A stretch of 30,784 bases of DNA from Bacteroidales bacterium UBA6229 (GCA_002440975.1 DJWN01000077.1:1-30784), one strand, 5' to 3'; shown: positions 9,101 through 17,190, counted from the stretch's first letter. Notes: a model not told the origin generated them from the sequence alone. Numbers and translations are program-made.

Positions 9101-9690
9101 ACGAGGTGCTTCAGTTCGTCAACCTCAAAATACTCTACTTTCTGAATTTCGTGTGAGGTGCGGAAGCCGTCAAAGAAATGTAGGAAAGGGATACGCGATT
9201 TGATGGCTGTTAGGTGAGCGATTCCGGCTATATCCATGATTTCCTGTACGCTACCGGTGGCCAGCATAGCAAATCCGGTGTGGCGTGTGCTCATCACATC
9301 GCTGTGATCGCCAAAAATGGAAAGTGCCTGGGCCGCCAAACTTCGGGCACTTACATGAAAAACACCCGGAAGCAATTCACCGGAAATCTTATACATATTA
9401 GGAATCATCAACAAAAGTCCCTGTGATGCTGTGAAGGTAGTGGTGAGGGCACCAGCCTGCAACGAACCGTGCACGGCACCTGCTGCTCCACCTTCTGATT
9501 GCATCTCGGCAACATGTACCGTTTCGCCAAAAACATTCTTTTTGCCATAGGCTGCCCATTCGTCCACATACTCCGCCATGGTTGATGATGGCGTGATAGG
9601 ATAAATGGCTGCTACCTCGCTAAACATATAGGCAACATGCGATGCCGCATAGTTACCATCACAGGTTACAAACTTTTTTTTCATTTTCAT
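6157..9690 (-). CDS. nifJ: Pyruvate:ferredoxin (flavodoxin) oxidoreductase, single chain
   Basis: The enzyme oxidises pyruvate with CoA to acetyl-CoA and CO2 and passes electrons to ferredoxin or flavodoxin, in the cytoplasm; it can also run as pyruvate synthase. The 1177-residue length is standard for the fused homodimeric form. Domains in order: pyrimidine-binding N-terminal domain from residue 1 (YPITPSSTMAEYVDEW), transketolase-C-like domain, gamma domain (around 410-600), EKR linker, a double 4Fe-4S ferredoxin insert (C691, C694, C697, C701 and C746, C749, C752, C756), and a C-terminal TPP domain with CAGCGETPY, NATGCSSIYGG and GDGWAYDIGFGG near residue 960. All expected cluster cysteines are present. 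The start is ATG 9690 (MKMKKKFVTCDGN). A near-consensus TAATTTCG lies at 9746-9753 on the minus strand. It is divergent from the DHOD-like gene. Its presence points to anaerobic or low-oxygen carbon metabolism. Confidence 0.98.
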   Translation of the reverse strand: MKMKKKFVTCDGNYAASHVAYMFSEVAAIYPITPSSTMAEYVDEWAAYGKKNVFGETVHVAEMQSEGGAAGAVHGSLQAGALTTTFTASQGLLLMIPNMYKISGELLPGVFHVSARSLAAQALSIFGDHSDVMSTRHTGFAMLATGSVQEIMDIAGIAHLTAIKSRIPFLHFFDGFRTSHEIQKVEYFEVDELKHLVDWEALQRFRDNALNPERPVTRGTAQNPDIYFQSREAANRFYDPIPDMVEEYMQEITKLTGREYHPFAYYGAPDAENVIIAMGSVTETIRETIDHLQAKGEKVGLITVHLYRPFSAKYFMNVMPESVKRIAVLDRTKEPGANGEPLYLDVKELYYGKPNAPMIVGGRYGLSSKDTTPAMIMSVFENLKMNEPKNQFTVGIVDDVTFKSLPLLPEVSIAPKGTYEAKFYGIGADGTVGANKNSIKIIGETTDKYAQAYFAYDSKKSGGVTTSHLRFGDKPIRSTYLVGTPDFVACHVPAYLGKYEMLKGLKKNGTFLLNSIWDAEETKSKLPNSIKKYLADNSISFYIINATRIAEEIGLGGRTNTIMQSAFFKVAEIIPYEQAVEKMKAFILKSYGRKGEEIVKMNNAAVDRGGEVEKIEVPAEWAKLGPDEIADSSNIPDFIKNVVQPINAMRGDDLPVSAFLDREDGTFPSGTTAYEKRGIAVSVPEWQPEHCIQCNQCAYVCPHAAIRPFLVNEEEEATLPDGTVLLETKGKLAPLKYRIQVSPLDCTGCDNCVDVCPSKEKSLVMKPLESQEAEIGRWDHFANKVTYKDTVVDKFQSVKNSQFAQPLFEFSGACAGCGETPYIKTITQLYGDRMMVANATGCSSIYGGSAPSTPYCSNEKGEGPAWANSLFEDNAEYGYGMATAVNKLRERIALRMSEAMKGELDAELKEAFQNWIETADKAEASRESSAKLTKVLTGRKDNLSKELLALKQFFLKKSVWIFGGDGWAYDIGFGGLDHVLASGENVNVLVLDTEVYSNTGGQASKSTPMGAVAKFATSGKKVKKKDLGAMMMSYGYIYVAQVAMGASQNQFFKALKEAEEFDGPSIIIAYAPCINHGLHIGMGKTQYEEKFAVESGYWHLYRYNPALEEEGKNPFQLDSKEPDWSKFQSFISSEVRFSSLRKTFPDQSKALSKLAEDNAKWRYNYYKRLEAMDYSEK

Positions 9691-9924
9691 ATCTTATTAG
9701 ATTTTAGGCTTATACAATATATCGAGGCCTTAAAAAGCATCAGCGCGAAATTACTAAATTAAGCTGTTGCCTTAAATTAAAATGGACGCAATACCGTATC
9801 CAACCCCCTAATTTATAATGATTTTAGATTAGCATGATATAAAATGGTCTTTGGAAAATTATGTACATTTACACGCCAAATACATCATCATTAATTCGTA
9901 AATAATATTTAAATCTATAACACT

Positions 9925-10938
9925 ATGAGTTTGAATACTAAATACCTGGGTTTGGAATTGAAAAACCCCATTATTGTAGGAGCCAGTAATTTGGTAACGG
10001 ATATCGAAATGCTCAAAAAACTGGAAGAAGCCGGAGCTGCCGCAATCGTTTACAAATCATTGTTTGAGGAACAAATTCATCTCGAAAACCTTGAGATTCA
10101 TCAGCAAATGACGGATTACAACGAGCGCAATGCCGAGATGACCAGCTTGTTTCCGGACGATCTGTACGAAGCCAGTCCGGATGAGTTTATATCAAATTTT
10201 GCCGAAGCACGCAAGGCCATCAGCATCCCGTTGATTGCCAGTTTGAATGCCGTGTATGATGAAACCTGGATTGAATATGCCCAAAAGTTGGAAGCAGCCG
10301 GTGCCGATGCCCTGGAGCTCAACTTTTACGCAGTACCCACCGAGTTTGATGTGGACGGAAGGGGTATTCTGAATGAAGAACTCGACATCATTGAGGTGGT
10401 GAAAAAAGCTGTAAAAATCCCGGTGAGTGTCAAATTGAGTGCTTTTTATACCAATCCCCTTTATGCCATTTCCGAAATGGATAAAAAAGGTGCTGATGGA
10501 TTTGTATTGTTCAACAGACTTTTTCAACCCGATATCAACATTGAAACTGAAAGTCATCATTTTCCATACAACCTGAGTAGTGAACAGGATAATCGTTTGG
10601 CACTCAGATTTGCCGGCTTGCTTTATGATCAGGTTAAGGCAAGCGTTTGTGCCAGTCAGGGAGTGTTTACTGGTGCTGATGTGATTAAAATGATCCTTGC
10701 CGGAGCAGATGCGGTGCAGGTTGTGAGTACCATTTATAAGAATGGCCCGAAACAAATCACGAAAATGCTACAGGAAATGGAAGCCTGGATGGCCACCCGT
10801 CAGTACAATTCGCTGGATGATTTCAGAGGGAAGCTTTCCAGGGCAAAACTGAAGGATCCTTTTACCTACAAACGTGCACAATACGTTGATATCCTGATGA
10901 AATCAGGGGAGATTTTCAAGAAATATCCTATGCGCTAG
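9925..10938 (+). CDS. Dihydroorotate dehydrogenase-like flavoprotein
   Basis: This is a predicted FMN-binding TIM-barrel protein of the dihydroorotate dehydrogenase-like group, 337 residues. It has the DHOD N-terminal pattern (LNTKYLGLELKNPIIVGASN), barrel strands such as VSVKLSAF and FVLFNRLFQPDI, and a C-terminal phosphate-binding stretch, GVFTGADVIKMILAGADAVQVVS. The catalytic loop of true DHODs, usually an NCPN-like string, is replaced by LELNFYAVP with no cysteine, so a role in pyrimidine synthesis is doubtful. As far as I recall, relatives are often found beside pyruvate:ferredoxin oxidoreductase genes, as here with nifJ divergent across 234 bp. An electron-transfer or accessory role for PFOR is an inference. 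The start is ATG 9925 and a hairpin terminator follows the stop. Confidence 0.85.
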   Translation: MSLNTKYLGLELKNPIIVGASNLVTDIEMLKKLEEAGAAAIVYKSLFEEQIHLENLEIHQQMTDYNERNAEMTSLFPDDLYEASPDEFISNFAEARKAISIPLIASLNAVYDETWIEYAQKLEAAGADALELNFYAVPTEFDVDGRGILNEELDIIEVVKKAVKIPVSVKLSAFYTNPLYAISEMDKKGADGFVLFNRLFQPDINIETESHHFPYNLSSEQDNRLALRFAGLLYDQVKASVCASQGVFTGADVIKMILAGADAVQVVSTIYKNGPKQITKMLQEMEAWMATRQYNSLDDFRGKLSRAKLKDPFTYKRAQYVDILMKSGEIFKKYPMR

Positions 10939-10959
10939 TTATTTCATAATAATTGGTTG

Positions 10960-10991
10960 AAAGCTGTGATTTTTGGATTGCAGCTTTTTTT
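10960..10991 (+). terminator. Rho-independent terminator of the DHOD-like gene
   Basis: Arms AAAGCTG (10960-10966) and CAGCTTT (10981-10987) flank a 14-nt loop and are followed by a T run. The hairpin lies 22 bp after the stop codon at 10938. Confidence 0.7.
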
Positions 10992-11027
10992 CTGAAAAGC
11001 AGATCAGTTTTAACAGATTGAAAGCTG

Positions 11028-11035
11028 TAATTTTG
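11028..11035 (+). promoter_or_regulatory. Possible -7 promoter element of prmC
   Basis: TAATTTTG matches the TANNTTTG consensus 30 bp before ATG 11065. A second copy of the same octamer lies at 11051-11058, only 6 bp before the ATG. No clear TTTG is seen at the -33 distance of either copy, so this is positional evidence only. Confidence 0.3.
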
Positions 11036-11064
11036 CAACAATCAAACCCTTAATTTTGGCTTGC

Positions 11065-11931
11065 ATGAAAGTGCCATCAAACGAGCTCAGAACCATACGC
11101 ATCTTTTACCAAAACCAACTGGAACCCATTTATGGCAATGCTGAGGCAGCTCAGTTGATACTTGTTTTGATCAAACATTTTTTTGGTTACGATCGCGCAC
11201 AGCTTGCCTTGCACACCGATATACGTCTTTCAGAATCAGAAATGCTGAAATTGCATTTTGCTGTGAAGGATTTGCTTCAACACAAACCGATTCAATACAT
11301 CACGGGCAAAACTGAATTTTATGGACATTCCTTTCTTGTAAACCCCGGGGTTTTAATTCCGCGGCCTGAAACAGAGCAACTGGTTGACATGATTATCAAG
11401 CGGTTTAATCAGTTGAAATCAATTTCAATCTGGGATTTGGGAACCGGATCGGGTTGCATTGCGATCAGTCTGGCACTGGCCTTGCCACAAGCAAAAGTAA
11501 CGGCATTCGACTTGTGTGAAGATGCCATTGACTTAACAAAAGTAAATGCGAAAAGATTGCATACGACTATTTCCTTGCAGCAGACTGATATTTTGGAAAT
11601 GCGTCCGACAGAAAAGGGAAAAGTGGACGTTATTGTCAGTAATCCGCCTTATGTTCGTCAGTCAGAACGACTTAAGATGGAGAAAAATGTATTGGATTTT
11701 GAGCCGGAAATGGCCTTGTTTGTGCCGGATGAGAATCCCTTGCTTTTTTACAGAGCAATTGCAAAACTGGCTCATCAATCACTTGCTGAACGAGGCGAGT
11801 TATGGTTCGAAATCAATGAAGCTTTTGGGAAAGAGACGGCAGCGGTTTGTAATAGGGCTGGTTTTGAAGAAGTGCAAATTTATCAGGACATTCATGGCCG
11901 CGACCGCTTTATTAGTGCCGTGAAACACTGA
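11065..11931 (+). CDS. prmC: Peptide chain release factor N5-glutamine methyltransferase
   Basis: PrmC (HemK) methylates the glutamine of the GGQ motif of release factors RF1 and RF2 with S-adenosylmethionine, which raises termination efficiency. From ATG 11065 the protein has 288 residues, normal for the family. The helical N-terminal domain is followed by the linker block PIQYITGKTEFYGH and PGVLIPRPETEQLV, the SAM-binding loop DLGTGSGC (residues 124-131), and the substrate-binding motif NPPY (193-196). The frame can be extended upstream to a TTG at 11056, but that TTG falls inside a TAATTTTG octamer, and the ATG gives a more usual N-terminus. The 3' end overlaps the convergent SLOG-like gene by 40 bp. 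Confidence 0.95.
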   Translation: MKVPSNELRTIRIFYQNQLEPIYGNAEAAQLILVLIKHFFGYDRAQLALHTDIRLSESEMLKLHFAVKDLLQHKPIQYITGKTEFYGHSFLVNPGVLIPRPETEQLVDMIIKRFNQLKSISIWDLGTGSGCIAISLALALPQAKVTAFDLCEDAIDLTKVNAKRLHTTISLQQTDILEMRPTEKGKVDVIVSNPPYVRQSERLKMEKNVLDFEPEMALFVPDENPLLFYRAIAKLAHQSLAERGELWFEINEAFGKETAAVCNRAGFEEVQIYQDIHGRDRFISAVKH

Positions 11932-12359
11932 AGCAATAAGGGGTAAGCTTGTTTGTAGATACCGCTTTCATTGCTTTCTCTGGAACCGGCAATCAGAATC
12001 TTATGAAATGGATTCTCCAGAAATTCCTGGATTTTTTCTTTGGCTTTCTTATTTTGGTTAAGATGTATAATTTTAAGCGGTTTTTGAAGTTTTTTGGCCA
12101 GCCGGATTGTCAAAGCAGTACCTGCATCCGGTGTTGATTTCACTAGGATAAGCACCGAATCAGCCAGAGCCACATTTCGTCTGGTTCGTTTGTGATAACT
12201 GACCGAATGAATTTCAGTGAGTGGATATTTCAAATCGATTGTGCCATCTTCTGCCAATCGGCCTTTTGGACAATAAGCTTTTATTGAAATACCTGCTTCC
12301 AGTGCTGCATCCATGGCAGCACGGTCGAGGCCGGTTTGGCCTCCGCTGATAACGATCAA
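11892..12359 (-). CDS. SLOG-type protein, putative molybdenum-carrier family
   Basis: This is a small Rossmann-like protein of 155 residues. Its opening GGQTGLDRAAMDAAL (from residue 6) matches the putative molybdenum carrier/SLOG type, and further blocks fit: AYCPKGRLAEDG, the conserved YHKRTRRNVALADSVLIL, and STPDAGTALTI. Members are thought to bind a nucleotide or cofactor; the molybdenum-cofactor link is by family name only and no substrate can be deduced. The start is a TTG at 12359, 5 bp after the PiT stop; the only other in-frame option before a stop is CTG 12368, and GAAAG just upstream may assist. It is therefore probably co-transcribed and coupled with the PiT transporter, an unexpected pairing. 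Its 3' end overlaps convergent prmC by 40 bp. Confidence 0.82.
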   Translation of the reverse strand: MIVISGGQTGLDRAAMDAALEAGISIKAYCPKGRLAEDGTIDLKYPLTEIHSVSYHKRTRRNVALADSVLILVKSTPDAGTALTIRLAKKLQKPLKIIHLNQNKKAKEKIQEFLENPFHKILIAGSRESNESGIYKQAYPLLLQCFTALIKRSRP

Positions 12360-12364
12360 ATCTT

Positions 12365-14614
12365 TCAGGCTTTACGGTTCTTTTCGGTATGATACAGCAT
12401 GAAGTCGCGCTGCGATTTATACAGGTTAAAGCTGAATAAACCAAGGTTTTTAGTTTCTTGTAAGATGGTCATAAACAGCAAACTATTCCTTGTGCTTCCG
12501 GCCTCTTTCTTGATTCTTTTCACCTCATTTTTCCTGAACAAATCGATCAGATTCAGAAATTTTTGCTGTTCGGCACTGATATTTTCCTGATTGCTGAAGT
12601 TGCCGTCTTTGATATCTGAAGTGATATGAGTAAAGAAATTACCCAGATGCTGGCTCAGAATTTTTAGCTCAGATAATTGGGCATTGCTGAATTCTTTATG
12701 ATTGTTGCTGATGTGTGTGTAAACAGGATTAACAATGAAATTAAGACTGTGTAGTATTTCGCGCAGATAATCCAGCACCTGCACATAATAATGCCCGCTC
12801 TCGAGTGCGTCTTCTTTAAGTTTGGCTATGATAACAGTAACAGAATTCTTTTTATGCTTGGCATCTTTTTCGATTTTCTCAGTTGTTTTAGCAATGTTTT
12901 TCAAGGCCTTCACATCAAAATCAGATAAGGCAGCAATTGTTTTTTTATACTCAAGCTGGGTTTGATGCATGATGTTATTTACACTCAGGCTGCACTGTTC
13001 AAGAATGTTTTCGTTGTTAATCTGTTCCAGTTCTTTGATGCTTTCGGCTTTGCTGGCTTCGCGCGACGTATGTATTTTGTGCGTACGATAAACCAGATAA
13101 ATGGAAATAAGAACCATGATACCAATGGCATACATATTGCCGAAATAGAAGAACATAGCGATTAAAAAAGCAACCGTAAAAGCAGAAAGTGCCGTGAAAA
13201 ACCAACCGCCAATAACAGAAAAAACTCCGGTAACCCTGTACACAGCACTTTCTCTGTCCCAGGCACGGTCAGACAGTGAGGTGCCCATAGCAACCATAAA
13301 AGTAACGTAAGTAGTTGATAAAGGCAGTTTTAAGGATGTACCTAAGGCGATCAATATACTTGCCACAACCAGATTTACGGAGGCACGTAGCATATCAAAG
13401 GCAGGATAGTCTTTTTCGTGTTTGTCGTGGCTTACCAGGGCAAATTGTTTGTCGATATTGTTTTTTAGCCGGTCGGGAATTATGGATGAAAGGCGTTCTG
13501 ATAGTTTGATTGTCATTCTTACGATAGTGCGTGATAGCTGTGAAGAAGAAAAACGTTCATCACCTTCGTCCTGCCGACTGAGGTCAATTGTGGTTTTAAC
13601 AACACTTTTGGCTTTACGGGAAGTAAAAAGTGTGACTACCATCACCAAACCGGCCAGCAATAAAAACAGGGTAGGGGTTTGCACTTTTCCTTTGAGTGAG
13701 CTCATGAGTAAAAAATCAGGATCTGCACCCGGGTTGTTTATCAGGGTTTTAAAGGATTCAAAACCTGCAAGCGGCACCCCGATAAAGTTTACTAAATCGT
13801 TTCCGGCAAAGGCCATAGCCAAGGCAAACGTGCCTGCCAACACTATGGTTTTGAGTATGTTGAGATTGAAAAGCCAGTTTAAAAGTTGTAACAAAACAGT
13901 GAAACCAAGAAAACTCATGCTGATAATAAGAAAAGTGTTGGATTTGATCCAAATACCAACATCTTCGGTAATAAACGAAGCACCCTTAACACCTTTGATC
14001 AACATAAAATAGATGATGGCCGTGATGGCAAAACCTCCGTATAATGCCCCAAAATATCTCATGCGCTTTTCGAAACGGAAAGAGAAAAGCCAACGTGTGA
14101 AAAACTGTATCAAAGCGCCAACGCTAAACGCGATAACTACTGATAGCAAAATACCAGAAATGATAGCCAGGGCTTTGGAAGTGTTGATATAATCACCCAT
14201 GCTCAAACCCGAATCGCTCTCATAAAGCTTCATCAAGGCTATGGCAACCGAAGCTCCAAGCAGTTCAAAAACGATGGAGACTGTTGTAGAGGTAGGCAGC
14301 CCGAATGTATTGAAGGTGTCCAGCAGAATCACATCAGTGATCATTACTGCCAGAAAAATCAACATGATTTCAGAAAAATAGAACTTGTCAGGATGGAATA
14401 TCCCGCTTCGTGCAATTTCCATCATACCACTTGAAAAGGTAGCACCAAACAGCACACCAAGGCCGGCAATAGCCATGATGATCCAGAAAGGAGCCGCTTT
14501 GGCACCTATGGCCGAGTTTAAAAAGTTTACGGCGTCGTTGCTAACTCCAACAATTAAATCGGAAATGGCCAGAATGAAAAGAACTATTACCAGGGCTAAA
14601 TAAATGTTTTCCAC
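12365..14614 (-). CDS. PiT-family inorganic phosphate transporter with C-terminal PhoU-like domain
   Basis: This inner-membrane carrier takes up phosphate with cations in the PiT/Pho-4 family. Both family signatures are visible: GVSNDAVNFL (residues 23-32) in the N-terminal half and AGNDLVNFIG (about 267-276) in the second. There are about ten to twelve hydrophobic segments up to residue 535, with a long charged cytoplasmic loop between about 345 and 425. After the last membrane segment comes a helical soluble tail of about 210 residues (535-749), with runs such as LKNIAKTTEKIEKDAK, resembling the PhoU-like tails known on some PiT proteins and possibly regulatory. At 749 residues it is much longer than the 400-500 of plain PiT carriers. 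The start is ATG 14614. It is followed at 5 bp by the SLOG-like gene and divergent across 146 bp from a porin operon. Confidence 0.92.
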   Translation of the reverse strand: MENIYLALVIVLFILAISDLIVGVSNDAVNFLNSAIGAKAAPFWIIMAIAGLGVLFGATFSSGMMEIARSGIFHPDKFYFSEIMLIFLAVMITDVILLDTFNTFGLPTSTTVSIVFELLGASVAIALMKLYESDSGLSMGDYINTSKALAIISGILLSVVIAFSVGALIQFFTRWLFSFRFEKRMRYFGALYGGFAITAIIYFMLIKGVKGASFITEDVGIWIKSNTFLIISMSFLGFTVLLQLLNWLFNLNILKTIVLAGTFALAMAFAGNDLVNFIGVPLAGFESFKTLINNPGADPDFLLMSSLKGKVQTPTLFLLLAGLVMVVTLFTSRKAKSVVKTTIDLSRQDEGDERFSSSQLSRTIVRMTIKLSERLSSIIPDRLKNNIDKQFALVSHDKHEKDYPAFDMLRASVNLVVASILIALGTSLKLPLSTTYVTFMVAMGTSLSDRAWDRESAVYRVTGVFSVIGGWFFTALSAFTVAFLIAMFFYFGNMYAIGIMVLISIYLVYRTHKIHTSREASKAESIKELEQINNENILEQCSLSVNNIMHQTQLEYKKTIAALSDFDVKALKNIAKTTEKIEKDAKHKKNSVTVIIAKLKEDALESGHYYVQVLDYLREILHSLNFIVNPVYTHISNNHKEFSNAQLSELKILSQHLGNFFTHITSDIKDGNFSNQENISAEQQKFLNLIDLFRKNEVKRIKKEAGSTRNSLLFMTILQETKNLGLFSFNLYKSQRDFMLYHTEKNRKA

Positions 14615-14760
14615 AGTTTTAAGCTTTCTGAGTTTAGAATAGCGAAATTATAAAAAACCTGTTTATTACCATTGTTAACTTAACATTAATTTATTAAGTG
14701 CTTTGGGTCTAGTTATTTGGCCGAAAATAGATATTTTCGCTGCTTCAAAAGCATTTGCCG

Positions 14761-15753
14761 ATGCGTAAAATATTAGTTTTAGTTCTGATTTTTAGAGCCT
14801 TGACGGTATGTAGCCAGGATTCTGTCGGCTTCAAACCACACGGTAGTCCGGTGATGCGGGTCTTTTCAAATTTTGTGAGCCCCCTGGATGGCTCTGATAA
14901 ACAAACCTCTTTTGAGTTGAAAAGGGCATACCTGGGATATACCCAACGGCTTTATCCGGAATGGGAAGCTTCGATAGTGCTTGATATCGGAAGTCCAAAC
15001 GACGACTCGCCTTATTCTTTATTGAAGCGTTATGCCTATTTCAAAATAGCCTCGCTCACTTATACACATAATAAATTAACCATAGAGGCAGGAATTATTC
15101 CACGATATAGCATGAATGCCCCCGAAAAGTATTGGGCCCGGCGATACATCGAAAAGGTATTCCTGGATGCATACCGTTTTGCCCCAACAGCAGATATTGG
15201 AGTTGGGATGGAATATGAGATAAATCAGAAAATAACGGTTTATACTGCCCTGATGAATGGCGAAGGATACGACCAATTGCAGCATGATAATACCTATGAA
15301 TGGTCGGTTGGAATGCAGTTTATACCTTTCTCGTGGCTTTTGCTTAGAGCAAACCTCGACTATTCAAAAAAGCTTGTTTCCGAAACAATGACTTCTTTGT
15401 TTGCCGGCCTCTGCTTTAAGGGCGATTATGTTGCTGGTCTGGAGACAAACTGGTTGCACAACGAGGGTTTCATATCCGGTAATGAACGTTATGGGTATAG
15501 TGTTTTCGGACATAAAACCTGGCAGAAGAAATACGCCGTATTTACCCGATACGACTGGTTAGAATCCAATATACCAAAAGGATATAATTATCCCTGGAAT
15601 TTGGCAAAAGATGGCTCGGCCTTGCTTTTTGGGATAGAATATTACCCCAAACCAAAAATTCATCTCGCCTTTAACTATCAGGATTGGTTTCCGGCAGCAA
15701 AGGATTTGCCCAACACAAAGGCTTTGTTTGTTAATTTAGAATTCAGGTTATGA
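14761..15753 (+). CDS. Outer-membrane porin-like beta-barrel (OprO/P-like)
   Basis: The 330-residue protein has a signal peptide (MRKILVLVLIFRALTVCSQ, cleaved near residue 18-20). Alternating-polarity strands follow throughout: the early block FELKRAYLGYTQRLYPEWEASIVLDIG, then LTIEAGIIPRY, VGMEYEINQKITVYTALMNGEG and a terminal strand ending in LFVNLEFRL, an aromatic-rich outer-membrane barrel end. This pattern resembles phosphate/pyrophosphate-selective porins of the OprO/OprP group; anion selectivity cannot be shown from sequence. I prefer ATG 14761 over a TTG two codons earlier. The stop overlaps the next gene's start in ATGA, implying coupled translation. The PiT phosphate carrier lies divergently upstream, which favours a role in phosphate or other anion uptake. 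Confidence 0.72.
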   Translation: MRKILVLVLIFRALTVCSQDSVGFKPHGSPVMRVFSNFVSPLDGSDKQTSFELKRAYLGYTQRLYPEWEASIVLDIGSPNDDSPYSLLKRYAYFKIASLTYTHNKLTIEAGIIPRYSMNAPEKYWARRYIEKVFLDAYRFAPTADIGVGMEYEINQKITVYTALMNGEGYDQLQHDNTYEWSVGMQFIPFSWLLLRANLDYSKKLVSETMTSLFAGLCFKGDYVAGLETNWLHNEGFISGNERYGYSVFGHKTWQKKYAVFTRYDWLESNIPKGYNYPWNLAKDGSALLFGIEYYPKPKIHLAFNYQDWFPAAKDLPNTKALFVNLEFRL

Positions 15754-17117
15754 AACACAAAGGCTTGATACTTTTTATTGTTTTATTGGTGGTTGCAAGC
15801 AGTTGCCGAAAAACAAAGTTTTCCACCGAAGGTGATTTTACAGTGATCAAAGATCAGGGATTTGGCATTGGCGACCGGCATTTGCGGGCTTCTGAATCCT
15901 ATCTGATCGAGGGTTTGGTTTTTGTGAATGATGGACAAACCCTCACCATTGAGGCCGGGACTGTGATTCGGTTTAGGGCAGGTCAGGCCGACCAGGCTTC
16001 AGCACTGATAGTGGCTCGTGGTGGAAAAATAATTGCAAAAGGTTCGCCTGATAAACCAATCATTTTTACAGCCGAAGCAGACGATTTGGATGGCTCTGTG
16101 CCACTACATACGCAGGGTTTGTGGGGTGGGTTGATGATTTTGGGAAGTGCCCCCGTAAACACTCCTTCGGGTGAGGCACAGATCGAAGGTATTGTATTAT
16201 CAGAGCCAAGGGGCTGGTTTGGAGGTGCTAATGAAGCCGACAATTCCGGAGTTCTTGAGTATGTTTCTATCCGACATGCTGGCACAAATATCGGGCAGGG
16301 CAACGAGATAAACGGACTTACCCTGGGTGGTGTGGGCAATCAGACCAGCATTCATCATGTGGAAGTGATTTCAAGCCTGGATGACGGAGTGGAGTTTTTT
16401 GGCGGAACCGTGAATACCCGACATATGGCTGTGGCTTTTTGTGGGGATGATGCTTTTGATATTGACCTGGGCTATCAGGGAGTTGGCCAGTTTTGGCTGG
16501 CCGTGCAGGCCCAGGCTTCCGGCGACCGTTTAATAGAAGTGGATGGTAATAGTGTGGATTATCCCATTCAGCAACCACTGAGTGTACCTGTGATTTCTAA
16601 CGCAACATTAATAGGGAATCGCGGAAACACAGGTGTCCAGTTGATTAGTTTCGACAACAATGCTGCTGGTATTATCTCTAATTCAATTATGGTAAATGAA
16701 GATAACGGCATTTTGATTGAGTATTCGGGTTTCAGGCCTTCCAGCTTTGATCACTTTTCAGCCGGTAGGTTGCAATTGGTTGCCAATACTTTTTATCAGG
16801 TGAATGCTGATGAAACGGATAAGATTTTTAGGGTGAGAGGAATTAGTGGAGAATCTGTGGCTGAACAGCAGGAAATGTTGTCGGACTATTTTCTTACAGC
16901 AGCAAATCAGATTGCTGATCCGGGTTTTGAAATCAATAATCAAAAATTGTTACTCATTCCGGCTGTTAATTTTGAAATACCCGATTGGTTTAATCCCGAA
17001 CATGAGGCAATTCAGCCTGTTGATTTTGTTGGGGCTTTTAGTAATACCTATTGGTTAGCAGGATGGACTTTACTTGATAGTGCAGGTTTACTGATTTATC
17101 CAGTTGTTTCCAGATAG
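15750..17117 (+). CDS. Right-handed beta-helix surface lipoprotein
   Basis: The 455-residue product starts with a lipoprotein signal ending at C19 (VVASSC). It then shows a right-handed beta-helix-type repeat pattern: LTIEAGTVIRFRAGQA, ALIVARGGKIIAKGSPDKPIIFTA, LWGGLMILGSAPVNT, NSGVLEYVSIRHAGT, NEINGLTLGGVG, and an acidic block CGDDAFDIDLGYQGVGQFW that could bind Ca2+. These blocks recur in a widespread but functionally undefined Bacteroidota family of secreted or surface proteins, often encoded beside outer-membrane channels or receptors, as I recall it. The start ATG (15750) overlaps the porin stop by 4 bp, so the pair is one operon and probably one envelope complex. Sugar-lyase activity, which some beta-helix proteins have, is not supported by any motif I see. 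A hairpin follows the stop. Confidence 0.75.
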   Translation: MKHKGLILFIVLLVVASSCRKTKFSTEGDFTVIKDQGFGIGDRHLRASESYLIEGLVFVNDGQTLTIEAGTVIRFRAGQADQASALIVARGGKIIAKGSPDKPIIFTAEADDLDGSVPLHTQGLWGGLMILGSAPVNTPSGEAQIEGIVLSEPRGWFGGANEADNSGVLEYVSIRHAGTNIGQGNEINGLTLGGVGNQTSIHHVEVISSLDDGVEFFGGTVNTRHMAVAFCGDDAFDIDLGYQGVGQFWLAVQAQASGDRLIEVDGNSVDYPIQQPLSVPVISNATLIGNRGNTGVQLISFDNNAAGIISNSIMVNEDNGILIEYSGFRPSSFDHFSAGRLQLVANTFYQVNADETDKIFRVRGISGESVAEQQEMLSDYFLTAANQIADPGFEINNQKLLLIPAVNFEIPDWFNPEHEAIQPVDFVGAFSNTYWLAGWTLLDSAGLLIYPVVSR

Positions 17118-17135
17118 CTGATTGAATTGATTTAA

Positions 17136-17166
17136 AAGGCTGTCACAAATTTTTTGCGACAGCCTT
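17136..17166. terminator. Terminator hairpin between convergent genes
   Basis: A perfect 9-bp inverted repeat, AAGGCTGTC (17136-17144) and GACAGCCTT (17158-17166), has a 13-nt loop. It sits 18 bp after the lipoprotein stop and 24 bp after the convergent peptidase stop. The T tract is short on the minus side (CCTTTTAAAT) and interrupted on the plus side, so it may serve both genes moderately well. Confidence 0.7.
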
Positions 17167-17190
17167 ATGTTAATAAAATATAGTAGTAAA

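Noticed and set aside
9864..9871. TACATTTA upstream of the DHOD-like gene as a -7 element
   Set aside because: It differs from TANNTTTG at the last base and the only nearby TTTG is 10 bp away instead of about 19-21.
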